DNA of 64,000 nucleotides from JAEUOS01 sp965279115 (GTDB lineage Bacteria; Pseudomonadota; Gammaproteobacteria; Burkholderiales; JAEUOS01). Below are positions 56,064-63,346 of the stretch, piece after piece. Numbering within the stretch: the stretch's first letter is position 1; each line of letters opens with the position of its first letter. The position numbers and the translations under genes were made by a program. Location: NCBI GenBank assembly GCA_965279115.1, contig OZ257137.1:6696001-6760000 (forward strand), given 5' to 3'. Below the pieces are notes generated by a model. It did not search any database. It had not been told where the DNA came from and worked only from the letters and a program-made list of their open reading frames with translations.

Positions 56064-57055
56064 CAGCGTGCGCTCCCGGCCTTGAATCTCACGTCCACCG
56101 GTTGTCCAGGGTGCAGCGCAGTGCCAGGCAGCGGCTCGGCCTCGACACGGAAGACCAGCTTGGCACGGGCCTCGTTGCCGTAGAGCACCGGCGGCGTGTA
56201 CTCGGCCTGGGGCGAGACCCAGCGGATGCGGGCCGTCTGTTCCGGCGCGCAACCGTCGCAGCCGATCCGGACCGTGGCGCCCACTGCGGCGCGTGGGAGC
56301 TGCCGCTCCGGGACGAAGAACAGCACCTTCAGCGCGCCATCGGGCATCAGGCTCACGACCGGCGAGCCGGCAGCCACGACCTCGCCGGGGCGATGCACCA
56401 CGTCGAAGACCTGGCCTGGGCGCGGCGCGGTTCGCAGGGTCTGCTCCTGCCGCCAGCCGGCGAGTGCGGTGTCCGCCCGCGCCGCGCGGGTCTCGGCGGC
56501 AGCAGCGTCGATCTCGTCGCGTCGCGACGCCTGACGTGCCAGCGCCACCTGGGCCTGCAGCTCGCGCAGGCGCGCGGCGTCGCGGTCGCGGGCGGCACGG
56601 AGTTCGTCAAGGCGTGCGGCCGACACGAAGCCCTGGTCGACGAGCTGCACCTGTCGCTGCAGTGCACTGGTGGAGGCTGAAAGTGCCGCATCCGACTGCA
56701 GCACCTGCTGCTCGAGCGCTGCGAGTTCCAGCGGGCGCTTGCCCGTGCGCAGGTTGGCCCACTGCGCGGCGGCGCGTTCCTGCCGTGCGGCGGCCGCTTC
56801 GGCCGCGTGCAACTCGGGTGCGCCATCCATCGCGAACAGCGGCTGTCCAGCCTCCACGCGCTGCCCCCGAGCCACGGCCACGCTGGCCAGCGTGCCGGTG
56901 GCCAGCGGGGCGACGTGCAGCAGTTCGGCCTCAACGTAGCCGGGCAGCACCTGGGACTCGCGCCCTCCGCACGCGGACAGCACGAGCGTTGCAGCCAGCG
57001 CCGACGCCAGCCTGAGGGTGATGGCCGTAGAGTGCGCGTGGCGTCGCTCGTTCAT
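56063..57055 (-). CDS. HlyD-family periplasmic adaptor, lipoprotein (YbhG-like)
   Basis: A 330-residue adaptor. The signal sequence ends in a lipobox, LVLSACG with Cys29, so the protein is probably lipid-anchored in the inner membrane. Next come a lipoyl half (VAPLATGTLASVAVARGQRVEAGQPLF), a long Ala/Arg/Glu-rich coiled coil (about 75-205), the second half (TAPRPGQVFDVVHRPGEVV) and a barrel. It sits 3 bp after the TetR gene and overlaps the ATPase start. Together with the ATPase and permease it matches the YbhGFS-type exporter layout; an outer-membrane partner must be encoded elsewhere. Confidence 0.9.
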   Translation of the reverse strand: MNERRHAHSTAITLRLASALAATLVLSACGGRESQVLPGYVEAELLHVAPLATGTLASVAVARGQRVEAGQPLFAMDGAPELHAAEAAAARQERAAAQWANLRTGKRPLELAALEQQVLQSDAALSASTSALQRQVQLVDQGFVSAARLDELRAARDRDAARLRELQAQVALARQASRRDEIDAAAAETRAARADTALAGWRQEQTLRTAPRPGQVFDVVHRPGEVVAAGSPVVSLMPDGALKVLFFVPERQLPRAAVGATVRIGCDGCAPEQTARIRWVSPQAEYTPPVLYGNEARAKLVFRVEAEPLPGTALHPGQPVDVRFKAGSAR

Positions 57056-57058
57056 GGC

Positions 57059-57727
57059 TCAGCCCTCGCGTGATGCGTCAAGGCCCTGCAGCGCCCATTC
57101 GAGGCGGGCCTCGATGGCGGCCTCGTCACCAGCCAGTGCGGTGAGCCGCTTCACGAAGGCTTCCGGGCCGACGCCCTGCAGGCCCTGAACCATCAGGACC
57201 GGCAACGCCACCGCCCCCATTAGGAACATCAGCTGCAGCGTGGGGTCGGCCTGCCGCAGCCGGCCAGCTTCCTGACTCTGCTGGATGAGGCTCAGCAGCA
57301 GGGCAATGTGTCGTTGGTCCATGGTGGCAAGGAACTGTCGAACGCCGGCCTCACCGGCCGAGGCGTCCCGGATGAGCAGCGCCAGGAATCTGCCGTGGGC
57401 CGCCACCCAATGCGCCAGCTGTCGCAGCACGTCGCGCAGCGGATCCGGGCCGCTGGCCGAGAGCTGCAGGCTGGCCATCAGCGGCGCGTACCAGCGATCG
57501 ACCAGCTCGTAGACGAAGGCATCGCGGGTGCCGAAGTGGTAGACGAAGCTGCCGAGATTGACGTCGGCCGCGGCCGCGACGGCACGCACGCTCACGCCCT
57601 TCAATCCGTCGCGGCGCGCGAGGTCCAGCCCTGCAGCCAGCAAGCGGTCGCGCGTGCCGATGTCGGCGGTCGCGGCCTTCGGCGAGCGCGCGGCAGACGA
57701 CTTGGGGTGTTGACGGGAGGTGACCAT
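57059..57727 (-). CDS. TetR/AcrR-family repressor (CecR-like position)
   Basis: A 222-residue regulator. The helix-turn-helix is in TRDRLLAAGLDLARRDGLKGVSVRAVAAAADVNLGSFVYHFGTRDAFVYELV. The C-terminal ~140 residues form the all-helical ligand domain with a CecR-like length. The ATG at 57727 is preferred because a TATAAT box lies 7 bases upstream, implying a nearly leaderless message; an ATG at 57736 is possible but falls in the operator. It heads the exporter operon and probably represses it and the divergent serine hydrolase gene. Confidence 0.9.
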   Translation of the reverse strand: MVTSRQHPKSSAARSPKAATADIGTRDRLLAAGLDLARRDGLKGVSVRAVAAAADVNLGSFVYHFGTRDAFVYELVDRWYAPLMASLQLSASGPDPLRDVLRQLAHWVAAHGRFLALLIRDASAGEAGVRQFLATMDQRHIALLLSLIQQSQEAGRLRQADPTLQLMFLMGAVALPVLMVQGLQGVGPEAFVKRLTALAGDEAAIEARLEWALQGLDASREG

Positions 57728-57734
57728 GCGGCGC

Positions 57735-57764
57735 ATTATACGTTCGTATAAATTGGACATGCAA
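57735..57764. promoter_or_regulatory. TetR operator palindrome and promoter
   Basis: TTATACG-TT-CGTATAA at 57736-57751 is a perfect 16-bp palindrome between the divergent TetR and serine hydrolase genes. On the minus strand, TATAAT (57740-57735) with TTGCAT 18 bases upstream makes a plausible promoter lying inside the palindrome, so repressor binding would block polymerase. On the plus strand TATAAA (57747-57752) could serve the hydrolase gene. Operator function is inferred from symmetry and position. Confidence 0.72.
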
Positions 57765-58913
57765 TCCGGGCACGCCATCGCCATGACAGCTTCTGCGCCC
57801 TGCATCGCGGCCGACTTGGGTACGTCACCGGTACAGATCGACAGCCGGTCTGCGATGACCTTGCAGCAAGCCCTCGACCGGTGGGTCGCGAGAGGTAGGG
57901 TGGCGGGCATCCAGTACCTCGTGCTGAGCGCCGGGAAGGTCGCCTTCGAGCACAACGCGGGCCTGGCCGAAACGCAGGGTGCAGAGCCCGTGGGCAGCGG
58001 CACGCAGTTCAACCTCTACTCCATCACCAAGCCGCTCACCGCGACCCTGGTGATGGGTCTCTCGCTGCAAGGGGCGATCGACCTCGATGAACCCATCGCG
58101 CTTGCCGCCGGGCAGGCGTCGCTGACCCACTACGGAACGGTGCGCGAGACCCTGCTGCACAGGGCGGGCTTCGCCAATCCAATGCCGCTGCGCTGGACCC
58201 ATCGCGCCGAGCAGGACGCCCGCTTCGACGAGCCCGCCTTCGTGCAGCAGCGCCTGGACGACGCGGCAGCACGCGGGCGGTCAAGTCCGCGCTACTCGAA
58301 TGTCGGCTACCTGGCGCTCGGCCGAGCCGTGGAACGCGCGACGGGGCTGGGTTTCCGCGAGGCGCTGCAACGGCGGCTCATCGACGCGCTGAACCTCGGT
58401 CCCGAAGAACACCTGGGCTTCGCGCCTGCTGCTGGCGCGCCGTGGTCACCCGGGCATCTGCGCCGGTACGGCCTGCTCGATCTGGTTCTGGGCGGCTTCG
58501 TCGACAGGCGCGCGGTGGTCGCCATCACGTCGGGTCGCTGGGTTCGCCTGCACCGCCACCATGTGAATGGCAGTGCCTATGGGGGCTTGATTGGCAATGC
58601 GCGCGGGCTGGCGCGCTTCGGCATGGCCCTGCTGGGCCATGGGACCCGCCTTGAGGCCGCCTTGCGGCGGCAAGTCAGCGCGGCCGCATCCGAAGCGCGC
58701 GGCACGCGCACGCTGGCGTGGTTCACGGGGAGCCTGGCGGGCCAGCCATGGCTGGGCCATGCGGGCGGCGGCCTGGGGGCTTATGGGGAAATGCGCCTCT
58801 ATCCTGACCCGGCCACGGTCAGCGTGCTCTTGACCAATCGGCCGGGCTTGCGTGACTTGCGTGCGCTCGACCGGATCGATGCGGTCTGGTTGCCGTCGGC
58901 CCGCAGGAGTTAG
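57759..58913 (+). CDS. Serine hydrolase, beta-lactamase/penicillin-binding-like (class C fold)
   Basis: A protein of about 384 residues. Active-site elements: SxxK in NLYSITKP (Ser88, Lys91 from this start), YxN in RYSNVGYLAL, and a HAGGG motif (WLGHAGGGLG) replacing the KTG triad. These fit EstB/LACTB-type esterases and peptidases as well as class C lactamases, so antibiotic hydrolysis is not implied. The start is uncertain (57720, 57759 or 57783); 57759 fits a leaderless message from the operator region. There is no clear signal peptide, favouring a cytoplasmic esterase. Its end overlaps the Rrf2 gene end by 4 bp. Confidence 0.85.
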   Translation: MQSGHAIAMTASAPCIAADLGTSPVQIDSRSAMTLQQALDRWVARGRVAGIQYLVLSAGKVAFEHNAGLAETQGAEPVGSGTQFNLYSITKPLTATLVMGLSLQGAIDLDEPIALAAGQASLTHYGTVRETLLHRAGFANPMPLRWTHRAEQDARFDEPAFVQQRLDDAAARGRSSPRYSNVGYLALGRAVERATGLGFREALQRRLIDALNLGPEEHLGFAPAAGAPWSPGHLRRYGLLDLVLGGFVDRRAVVAITSGRWVRLHRHHVNGSAYGGLIGNARGLARFGMALLGHGTRLEAALRRQVSAAASEARGTRTLAWFTGSLAGQPWLGHAGGGLGAYGEMRLYPDPATVSVLLTNRPGLRDLRALDRIDAVWLPSARRS

Positions 58914-59395
58914 GACCGATGCGCGCCCTGCCTTGCCCCACGCACCGGGCCGCTGACCAGGCTGAGGATCTCCCGAGCACGTGCGCGGGGCACCAACTGC
59001 GCCAAGGTGACGCCATCGAGTTCGGCCAGGAACGCCTTGCGGGCGCGGTCCAGCGCATCGGCCAGCAGGCAACCCGCCGTCAGCGGGCAGGTGGAGGCCG
59101 GGCCGAAGCACTCGACGATCGTCATGTCGTCTTCGATGACGCGGACCACCTCGCCGACCGTCGTTCGCGCCGGGTCCTGCGCCAGCCGAAGCCCGCCGCC
59201 GCGGCCGCGCTGCGTGTGCAGCAACCCCTCCTGCGCCAGCCGATGCACCACCTTCATCAGGTGGTTCTCGGAGATCTGGAACGCGTCCGCGATCTCGTGG
59301 ATCGAGCTCAAGGCCTCGGGTCCGTCGCGCAGCCATCGCCCGCTGGCGAACATGAGCACGCGGATGGCGTAGTCGGTGTGTTGGGTCAGCTTCAA
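58910..59395 (-). CDS. Rrf2-family iron-sulfur regulator, NsrR-like
   Basis: A 161-residue Rrf2 protein. The winged helix is in MKLTQHTDYAIRVLMFASGR and SIHEIADAFQISENHLMKVVHRLAQEGLL, followed by the wing QRGRGGGLRLA. Three Cys (96, 103, 109 in ECFGPASTCPLTAGC) are spaced to hold an Fe-S cluster as in NsrR, the nitric-oxide-responsive repressor; IscR spacing differs. It is divergent from an operon containing nnrS, a typical NsrR target, and NsrR-like half-sites lie in the shared promoter. The C-terminal tail is Arg-rich. Confidence 0.88.
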   Translation of the reverse strand: MKLTQHTDYAIRVLMFASGRWLRDGPEALSSIHEIADAFQISENHLMKVVHRLAQEGLLHTQRGRGGGLRLAQDPARTTVGEVVRVIEDDMTIVECFGPASTCPLTAGCLLADALDRARKAFLAELDGVTLAQLVPRARAREILSLVSGPVRGARQGAHRS

Positions 59396-59410
59396 GGTCG
59401 GCCACCTTCC

Positions 59411-59477
59411 TAAAGATGCACGGGGTTGACATCTATTATCCGACGACTTTAAGATACATACGCGCTACATCTTTAAA
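59411..59477. promoter_or_regulatory. NsrR-like operators overlapping cupin-operon promoter
   Basis: Two dyads with AAGATG-type half-sites lie between the Rrf2 gene and the cupin operon. Site 1: TAAAGATG (59411-59418) with CATCTATTA (59430-59438). Site 2: TTTAAGATACAT (59448-59459) with TACATCTTTAAA (59466-59477), an almost perfect inverted repeat with a 6-base centre. A plus-strand promoter, TTGACA (59426-59431) and TAAGAT (59450-59455) 18 bases apart, overlaps both. Known NsrR sites contain AAGATGCATTT-like halves, so NO-relieved repression is the likely mechanism. Confidence 0.75.
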
Positions 59478-59505
59478 ACCTCGCCACCCCAGAGCTTCGC
59501 AAGCC

Positions 59506-59874
59506 ATGGCCACGCCCCGCGCACACACCGCCCAAGTCATTGCACTCCGGGATTCCGCCTCTCCGCTGGCGCATCGCCGGACGCACGCCCTGCTCAAGGC
59601 CGAGTCGCTGGAGCTGGTGCAACTGGTGCTGCCCGCCGGCGCCGCGTTGCCCGAGCACGCCGCGCCCGGCGAGATCACCTTGCACGTCCTGCAAGGCTGC
59701 CTTCTCGTCCAGCTGCGCAACCGCGACCTGCGCCTCGGCGCAGGCGATCTCGTCCACCTGGCTCCTGGCGAGCCCCATGCGGTGCAGGCACAGGCCGACA
59801 GCCGGGCCCTGTTGACCCTGTGCCTGCACCGGCAGCCGCCCGGTGCCGTCCGTCCGTCCCACTCAACCGTTTGA
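59506..59874 (+). CDS. Small cupin-fold protein
   Basis: A 122-residue single cupin. The second-motif sequence GEITLHVLQGCLLVQLRNRDLRLGAGDLVHLAPGEPHAVQA carries PGEPH, but the first motif lacks the usual HxH (LPEHAAPGE gives only one His), so metal binding may be weak. It is first in the NsrR-like operon, 11 bp ahead of the larger cupin. Function unknown; a role in nitrosative-stress response is suggested only by its promoter. Confidence 0.8.
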   Translation: MATPRAHTAQVIALRDSASPLAHRRTHALLKAESLELVQLVLPAGAALPEHAAPGEITLHVLQGCLLVQLRNRDLRLGAGDLVHLAPGEPHAVQAQADSRALLTLCLHRQPPGAVRPSHSTV

Positions 59875-59885
59875 AAGGAAGTCCC

Positions 59886-60329
59886 ATGCAAGTCATCCGC
59901 CAACACGAAGGCCATCGCCTCCAGGTTCTGGGCGACGAGGTCACCATCAAGGTAGCTTCGGCCCGCTCGCCGTACGGCCAGGCCATCGTCAGCGTCGAGG
60001 TGCCACCCGGCAGCGGTACGCCCTGCGTCACCCACGCAAAGGAAGAGGAGGTGTACTACCTGCTCGAGGGTGAGCTGTTCATGCACACGCCCACGGAGAA
60101 GCACACGCTGCAGCCGGGCGACATGGTGCACCTGCCGCCGCTCACTCCCCACGGCTACCGCAACCCGGGCGCCAAGCCGGCCCGCTTCCTCGCGTGGACG
60201 ATCGGCGGCCCGATGGACCGCTTCTTCGAAGCCATGGCCGAGCGGGTGCACCAACTCCCGCAAGACCTGCCGGCGATGCGCGAGACTTTGGCCGAGTTCG
60301 GCGTCGAGCCGGTGGGGGCCCAGCGGTGA
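59886..60329 (+). CDS. Cupin-domain protein
   Basis: A 147-residue cupin. Motif 1 reads TPCVTHAKEEEVYYLLEGEL (single His followed by Glu residues) and motif 2 LQPGDMVHLPPLTPHGYRNPG contains the PxxxPH His. The residues permit a mononuclear metal site. AAAGGAAG precedes the ATG. The stop overlaps the glycosyltransferase GTG start (GTGA), showing translational coupling. It resembles quercetinase-like cupins in layout, but no substrate can be named. Confidence 0.87.
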   Translation: MQVIRQHEGHRLQVLGDEVTIKVASARSPYGQAIVSVEVPPGSGTPCVTHAKEEEVYYLLEGELFMHTPTEKHTLQPGDMVHLPPLTPHGYRNPGAKPARFLAWTIGGPMDRFFEAMAERVHQLPQDLPAMRETLAEFGVEPVGAQR

Positions 60330-61684
60330 CAACCCGGAGCACACCGCTACGCCGCGCCGTCGTGGTGGCCGTCGGCTCCGGCGGTGACGTCGCGCCACTG
60401 GCTGCCGCCGCCGGCAGGCTGTCTGCCCGCGGCTTGCAGACCACGCTGATGGCACCACGGCGCTATGCCGCGCTCACGCCCGCGGGCGTGGACTTCCGCC
60501 CCGCCGGCGCCGACGGCGTGTTCGAGGCAGTCTTCAGCGCGCCAGCGGTGTGGACCGCGCGCCATGGCCTGGCCGAGTCCTGGCGCTACTACGGCGCAGC
60601 GGCACTCACCACCTTCGAGCAGATCCGTCGGGAATGGTCGCCCGAAGACACCGCGCTCGTGGCTTCCAGCTTCGCGGTGGGTGCACGGCTGGCGGCCCGA
60701 GCGCATGGGTTCCTCGACACCACCGTGCACCTGTCGCCCGGCGTGATGTTCAGCTACACCCAGCCGCCGCGCTGGCCGGCCGCATCGATTCCACCCACCT
60801 GGCCGCGATGGCTCCAGGCCCTCATCGCCGCGACTGCGGAGCGCCTGGCGCTGGACCCCGTCATCGGTCGCGAGATGGCGCCCGCGTGGTGCGCCGCGGG
60901 GCTGGCCAAGGAGAGCCGGCTGTTCTCGCGCTTCATCCACTCGAGCCACCGCGTCGTCTACCTGTTCCCGGAATGGTTCGCCACCGCGGCGTCGGATTGG
61001 CCGCCATGCGGGCGGCATGCCGGCTTCGGTCGCCCGGCGCCGCTTGTCGCATCGATGCGCGGCGAGGTGGCCACGTACGTGCATGCGGCGGGGGCACCGT
61101 TGGCCGTTGTCACGGCGGGCACCGCGGTGGATGCACCGCCGGTCTGGGTGGCGCGCTGCAGCGAGGTCTTGCTGGCGCACGGGCTGCGCGTGCTGGTGCT
61201 GGGCCGACAAGCGAGCCACGCTACGTGTACCGCTGATGGACGATTGATGACCGCGCCGCCGTCGCCCCTGGAGGAAATCCTGCCGAAGGCGAGCCTGCTC
61301 GTGCACCACGGCGGCATCGGCACCGCCGCCGACGCGCTGCGTGCCGGTGTGCCGCAGTGGCTGTTTCCGAGCGCACACGACCAGGCCGACAACGCGCAGC
61401 GTCTCGTCGACCTGGGCGTGGGCCGACGCTTCGATGCCGCCACGAAGCCGGCGGTGCTGTCCGATGCCGTGATGGCCCTGGCCTGGCCTGCGCTCCAAGC
61501 CATGGTACAGGCGTTCAAGGCACGGTTGGCCGCCGAGCCCGATGGCATTGATCGACTCGCCGACTGGGTGATGACCGACGTGGAACCCCAGGCACGCGAC
61601 CGCGCGACGGCGCCCCATCTCGCACCCAGCAGCGGCCCGCGATCGGCGCAATGGCCCGCCACGACACAGACGGAGGCCTCATGA
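60326..61684 (+). CDS. UGT-like (GT1/GT28) glycosyltransferase
   Basis: About 452 residues from a GTG start that overlaps the cupin stop. The N-terminal domain begins AVVVAVGSGGDVAPLAAAAGRLSARG, the SGGDVxP pattern of GtfA/UGT-type enzymes. The C-terminal donor site reads LLVHHGGIGTAADALRAGVPQWLFPSAHDQADNAQRLVDLGVG, matching HGGxGT and the DQ pair of UGT signatures. Acceptor and donor are unknown. Finding it between cupins and nnrS is unusual. Its stop overlaps the nnrS start by 4 bp. Confidence 0.85.
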   Translation: MTTRSTPLRRAVVVAVGSGGDVAPLAAAAGRLSARGLQTTLMAPRRYAALTPAGVDFRPAGADGVFEAVFSAPAVWTARHGLAESWRYYGAAALTTFEQIRREWSPEDTALVASSFAVGARLAARAHGFLDTTVHLSPGVMFSYTQPPRWPAASIPPTWPRWLQALIAATAERLALDPVIGREMAPAWCAAGLAKESRLFSRFIHSSHRVVYLFPEWFATAASDWPPCGRHAGFGRPAPLVASMRGEVATYVHAAGAPLAVVTAGTAVDAPPVWVARCSEVLLAHGLRVLVLGRQASHATCTADGRLMTAPPSPLEEILPKASLLVHHGGIGTAADALRAGVPQWLFPSAHDQADNAQRLVDLGVGRRFDAATKPAVLSDAVMALAWPALQAMVQAFKARLAAEPDGIDRLADWVMTDVEPQARDRATAPHLAPSSGPRSAQWPATTQTEAS

Positions 61685-62898
61685 CCCGACTGCTTCAGCT
61701 GTCGGAGCCCGAGTCTCGACGGCCTGCGCCGGCACCGGCCGCACCCGACCAAGGTATACCCCTGCTGCGCCTCGCGTTCCGCCCGTTCTACCTGCTCGGC
61801 ACGGCAGCCGCGGCGCTGTTGCCCTTGTGGTGGGTGCTGTCCCTTGGTGGCTTGGTGCACGCCCACAGCGCCATCGCTCCGACGCTCTGGCATGGCCACG
61901 AGATGGTGTTCGGGGTGGTCGTGGCCGTGATCGTGGGGTTCCTGTTCACCGCCGGCAAGACCTGGACCGGACTGCCCACTCCCACCGGCCCGTTCCTGGC
62001 GGCGCTGTGCCTGCTGTGGCTGGCCGCGCGCCTAGCCGGCCTGTGGGCGCCGCCGCTGGTGTTCGCCGTCCTGGACCTGGCCTTCCTGCCGCTGGGGGCC
62101 GCGTTGTTCCTGGACCTGATTGTCCGGGGCCGCAACTGGCGCAATGCCCCGGTGGCGGTGATCCTGTCGTTGCTGGCCACGGCGAACGCGGCCTTCCACG
62201 CAGGCCACTTGGGCGCCATGCCAGTGGACCCCCACGCTGCGCTGCAGGCCGCCGTGCTGCTGGTGGTGGCCGTGATGTCGATCATCGGCGGCCGCGTCAT
62301 CCCCGCGTTCATCACGAGCGCCGTCCCCGGCAGCCGGCCCCAGGTGCATGCCGGCCTGGAGCGCTGGGGCCTGCCCCTCACTGCGCTGGCCCTGCTGTCC
62401 TGGATGGTGGCGCCGCGTCATGGGTTGACCGCACTCTTGCTGGCGCTGCTGGCGGTGTGGCATGGGGTGCGTCTGACGCTGTGGCGCCCTTGGGTGGCAC
62501 GCTCGCGTCCCGTCCTGTGGATCCTGCCGGCGGCGTATGCCTGGATCCCGCTCGGCCTCGCGCTGCTGGCCGGCGCCAGCGCGGGCTGGATCAGCCCATC
62601 CATCGGCCTGCATGCGTTGACCGCCGGCGCGATGGGCGCGCTGATCGTCGGCATGGTCAGCCGCACGTCGCGCGGCCACACGGGGCGCCTGATGGCGGCC
62701 GGCGCGTGTGAGCGCTGGGCCTACGGCCTGGTGCTGGCGGGGGCGGCGCTTCGGGTTCTGGCGCCGGCGCTGGGCGATGGCGGCCGATGGCCCGCCCTGG
62801 CACTGGCCGCCACCGCCTGGTCCGGCGCCTTTGCGCTGCTCTTCTTGACCCTGTGGCCCTGGCTCACGGCGCCACGTATCGACGGCAAGGCCGGGTGA
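61681..62898 (+). CDS. nnrS: NnrS family haem/copper membrane protein
   Basis: A 405-residue polytopic membrane protein with about twelve helices. LRLAFRPFYLLGTAAAAL and LWHGHEMVFGVVVAVIVGFLFTA are diagnostic of NnrS (the WHGHEM motif), as are GGRVIPAFITSAV and SRTSRGHTGR. NnrS proteins are induced by nitric oxide and protect against nitrosative stress. The ATG at 61681 follows GACGGAGG and overlaps the glycosyltransferase stop. Presence downstream of NsrR-like operators agrees with known regulation. Confidence 0.94.
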   Translation: MTRLLQLSEPESRRPAPAPAAPDQGIPLLRLAFRPFYLLGTAAAALLPLWWVLSLGGLVHAHSAIAPTLWHGHEMVFGVVVAVIVGFLFTAGKTWTGLPTPTGPFLAALCLLWLAARLAGLWAPPLVFAVLDLAFLPLGAALFLDLIVRGRNWRNAPVAVILSLLATANAAFHAGHLGAMPVDPHAALQAAVLLVVAVMSIIGGRVIPAFITSAVPGSRPQVHAGLERWGLPLTALALLSWMVAPRHGLTALLLALLAVWHGVRLTLWRPWVARSRPVLWILPAAYAWIPLGLALLAGASAGWISPSIGLHALTAGAMGALIVGMVSRTSRGHTGRLMAAGACERWAYGLVLAGAALRVLAPALGDGGRWPALALAATAWSGAFALLFLTLWPWLTAPRIDGKAG

Positions 62899-62906
62899 GC
62901 GGGACC

Positions 62907-63335
62907 ATGCTGGCCAGGCTCGTCCCACGCATCGCGCTGCTGACCGCCGGCACGGTGATCGGCATCTCGTTCGTCGCCCAGCCGCTCAAGTTCCGCGCCG
63001 ACGATGTACCGCTGGCCCACCTGGTGCGTGCGGGCAGCGCCATCTTCCACGGCTCGCATGCACTGCAGCTGGCGGTGCTCTGCGGGCTGGTGCTGCTGGC
63101 GCTGTTGCCGCGCACGCGGGCCCGCAGCGCACTCGGGCTGCTCATCGCCGCGCTCGGCAGCCTGCTGGTGCAGATCGCGCTCATGCCGACATTCGACCTG
63201 CGGGTCGAGGCGCTGGCCGCTGGCCAGCCGCAGGCGCCCGCGGCCGGGCTGCACATGGCTTACGTCGCGTGCGAATTGATAAAGCTCGCATCGCTGCTTG
63301 GCGTCGGCTGCTCCGGCCGCCACCCACCGGCCTGA
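62907..63335 (+). CDS. Small integral membrane protein, function unknown
   Basis: 142 residues (146 if the GTG at 62895, overlapping the nnrS stop, is used). Four hydrophobic segments: ALLTAGTVIGISFVA, an HALQLAVLCGLVLLALL segment, LGLLIAALGSLLVQIAL and a last one near YVACELIKLASLLG. QPLKFRADDVPLAHLVRAGSAIFHGSH between helices 1 and 2 resembles DUF4149/TMEM205-like proteins. It lies between nnrS and an oxidase-subunit gene in the same operon. Confidence 0.75.
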   Translation: MLARLVPRIALLTAGTVIGISFVAQPLKFRADDVPLAHLVRAGSAIFHGSHALQLAVLCGLVLLALLPRTRARSALGLLIAALGSLLVQIALMPTFDLRVEALAAGQPQAPAAGLHMAYVACELIKLASLLGVGCSGRHPPA

Positions 63336-63346
63336 AGGAGGCCTCG

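Noticed and set aside
57759..58913. Calling the serine hydrolase an antibiotic-resistance beta-lactamase
   Set aside because: It has SxxK and YxN but lacks KTG and a signal peptide; esterase or peptidase relatives share these features, so resistance cannot be claimed.
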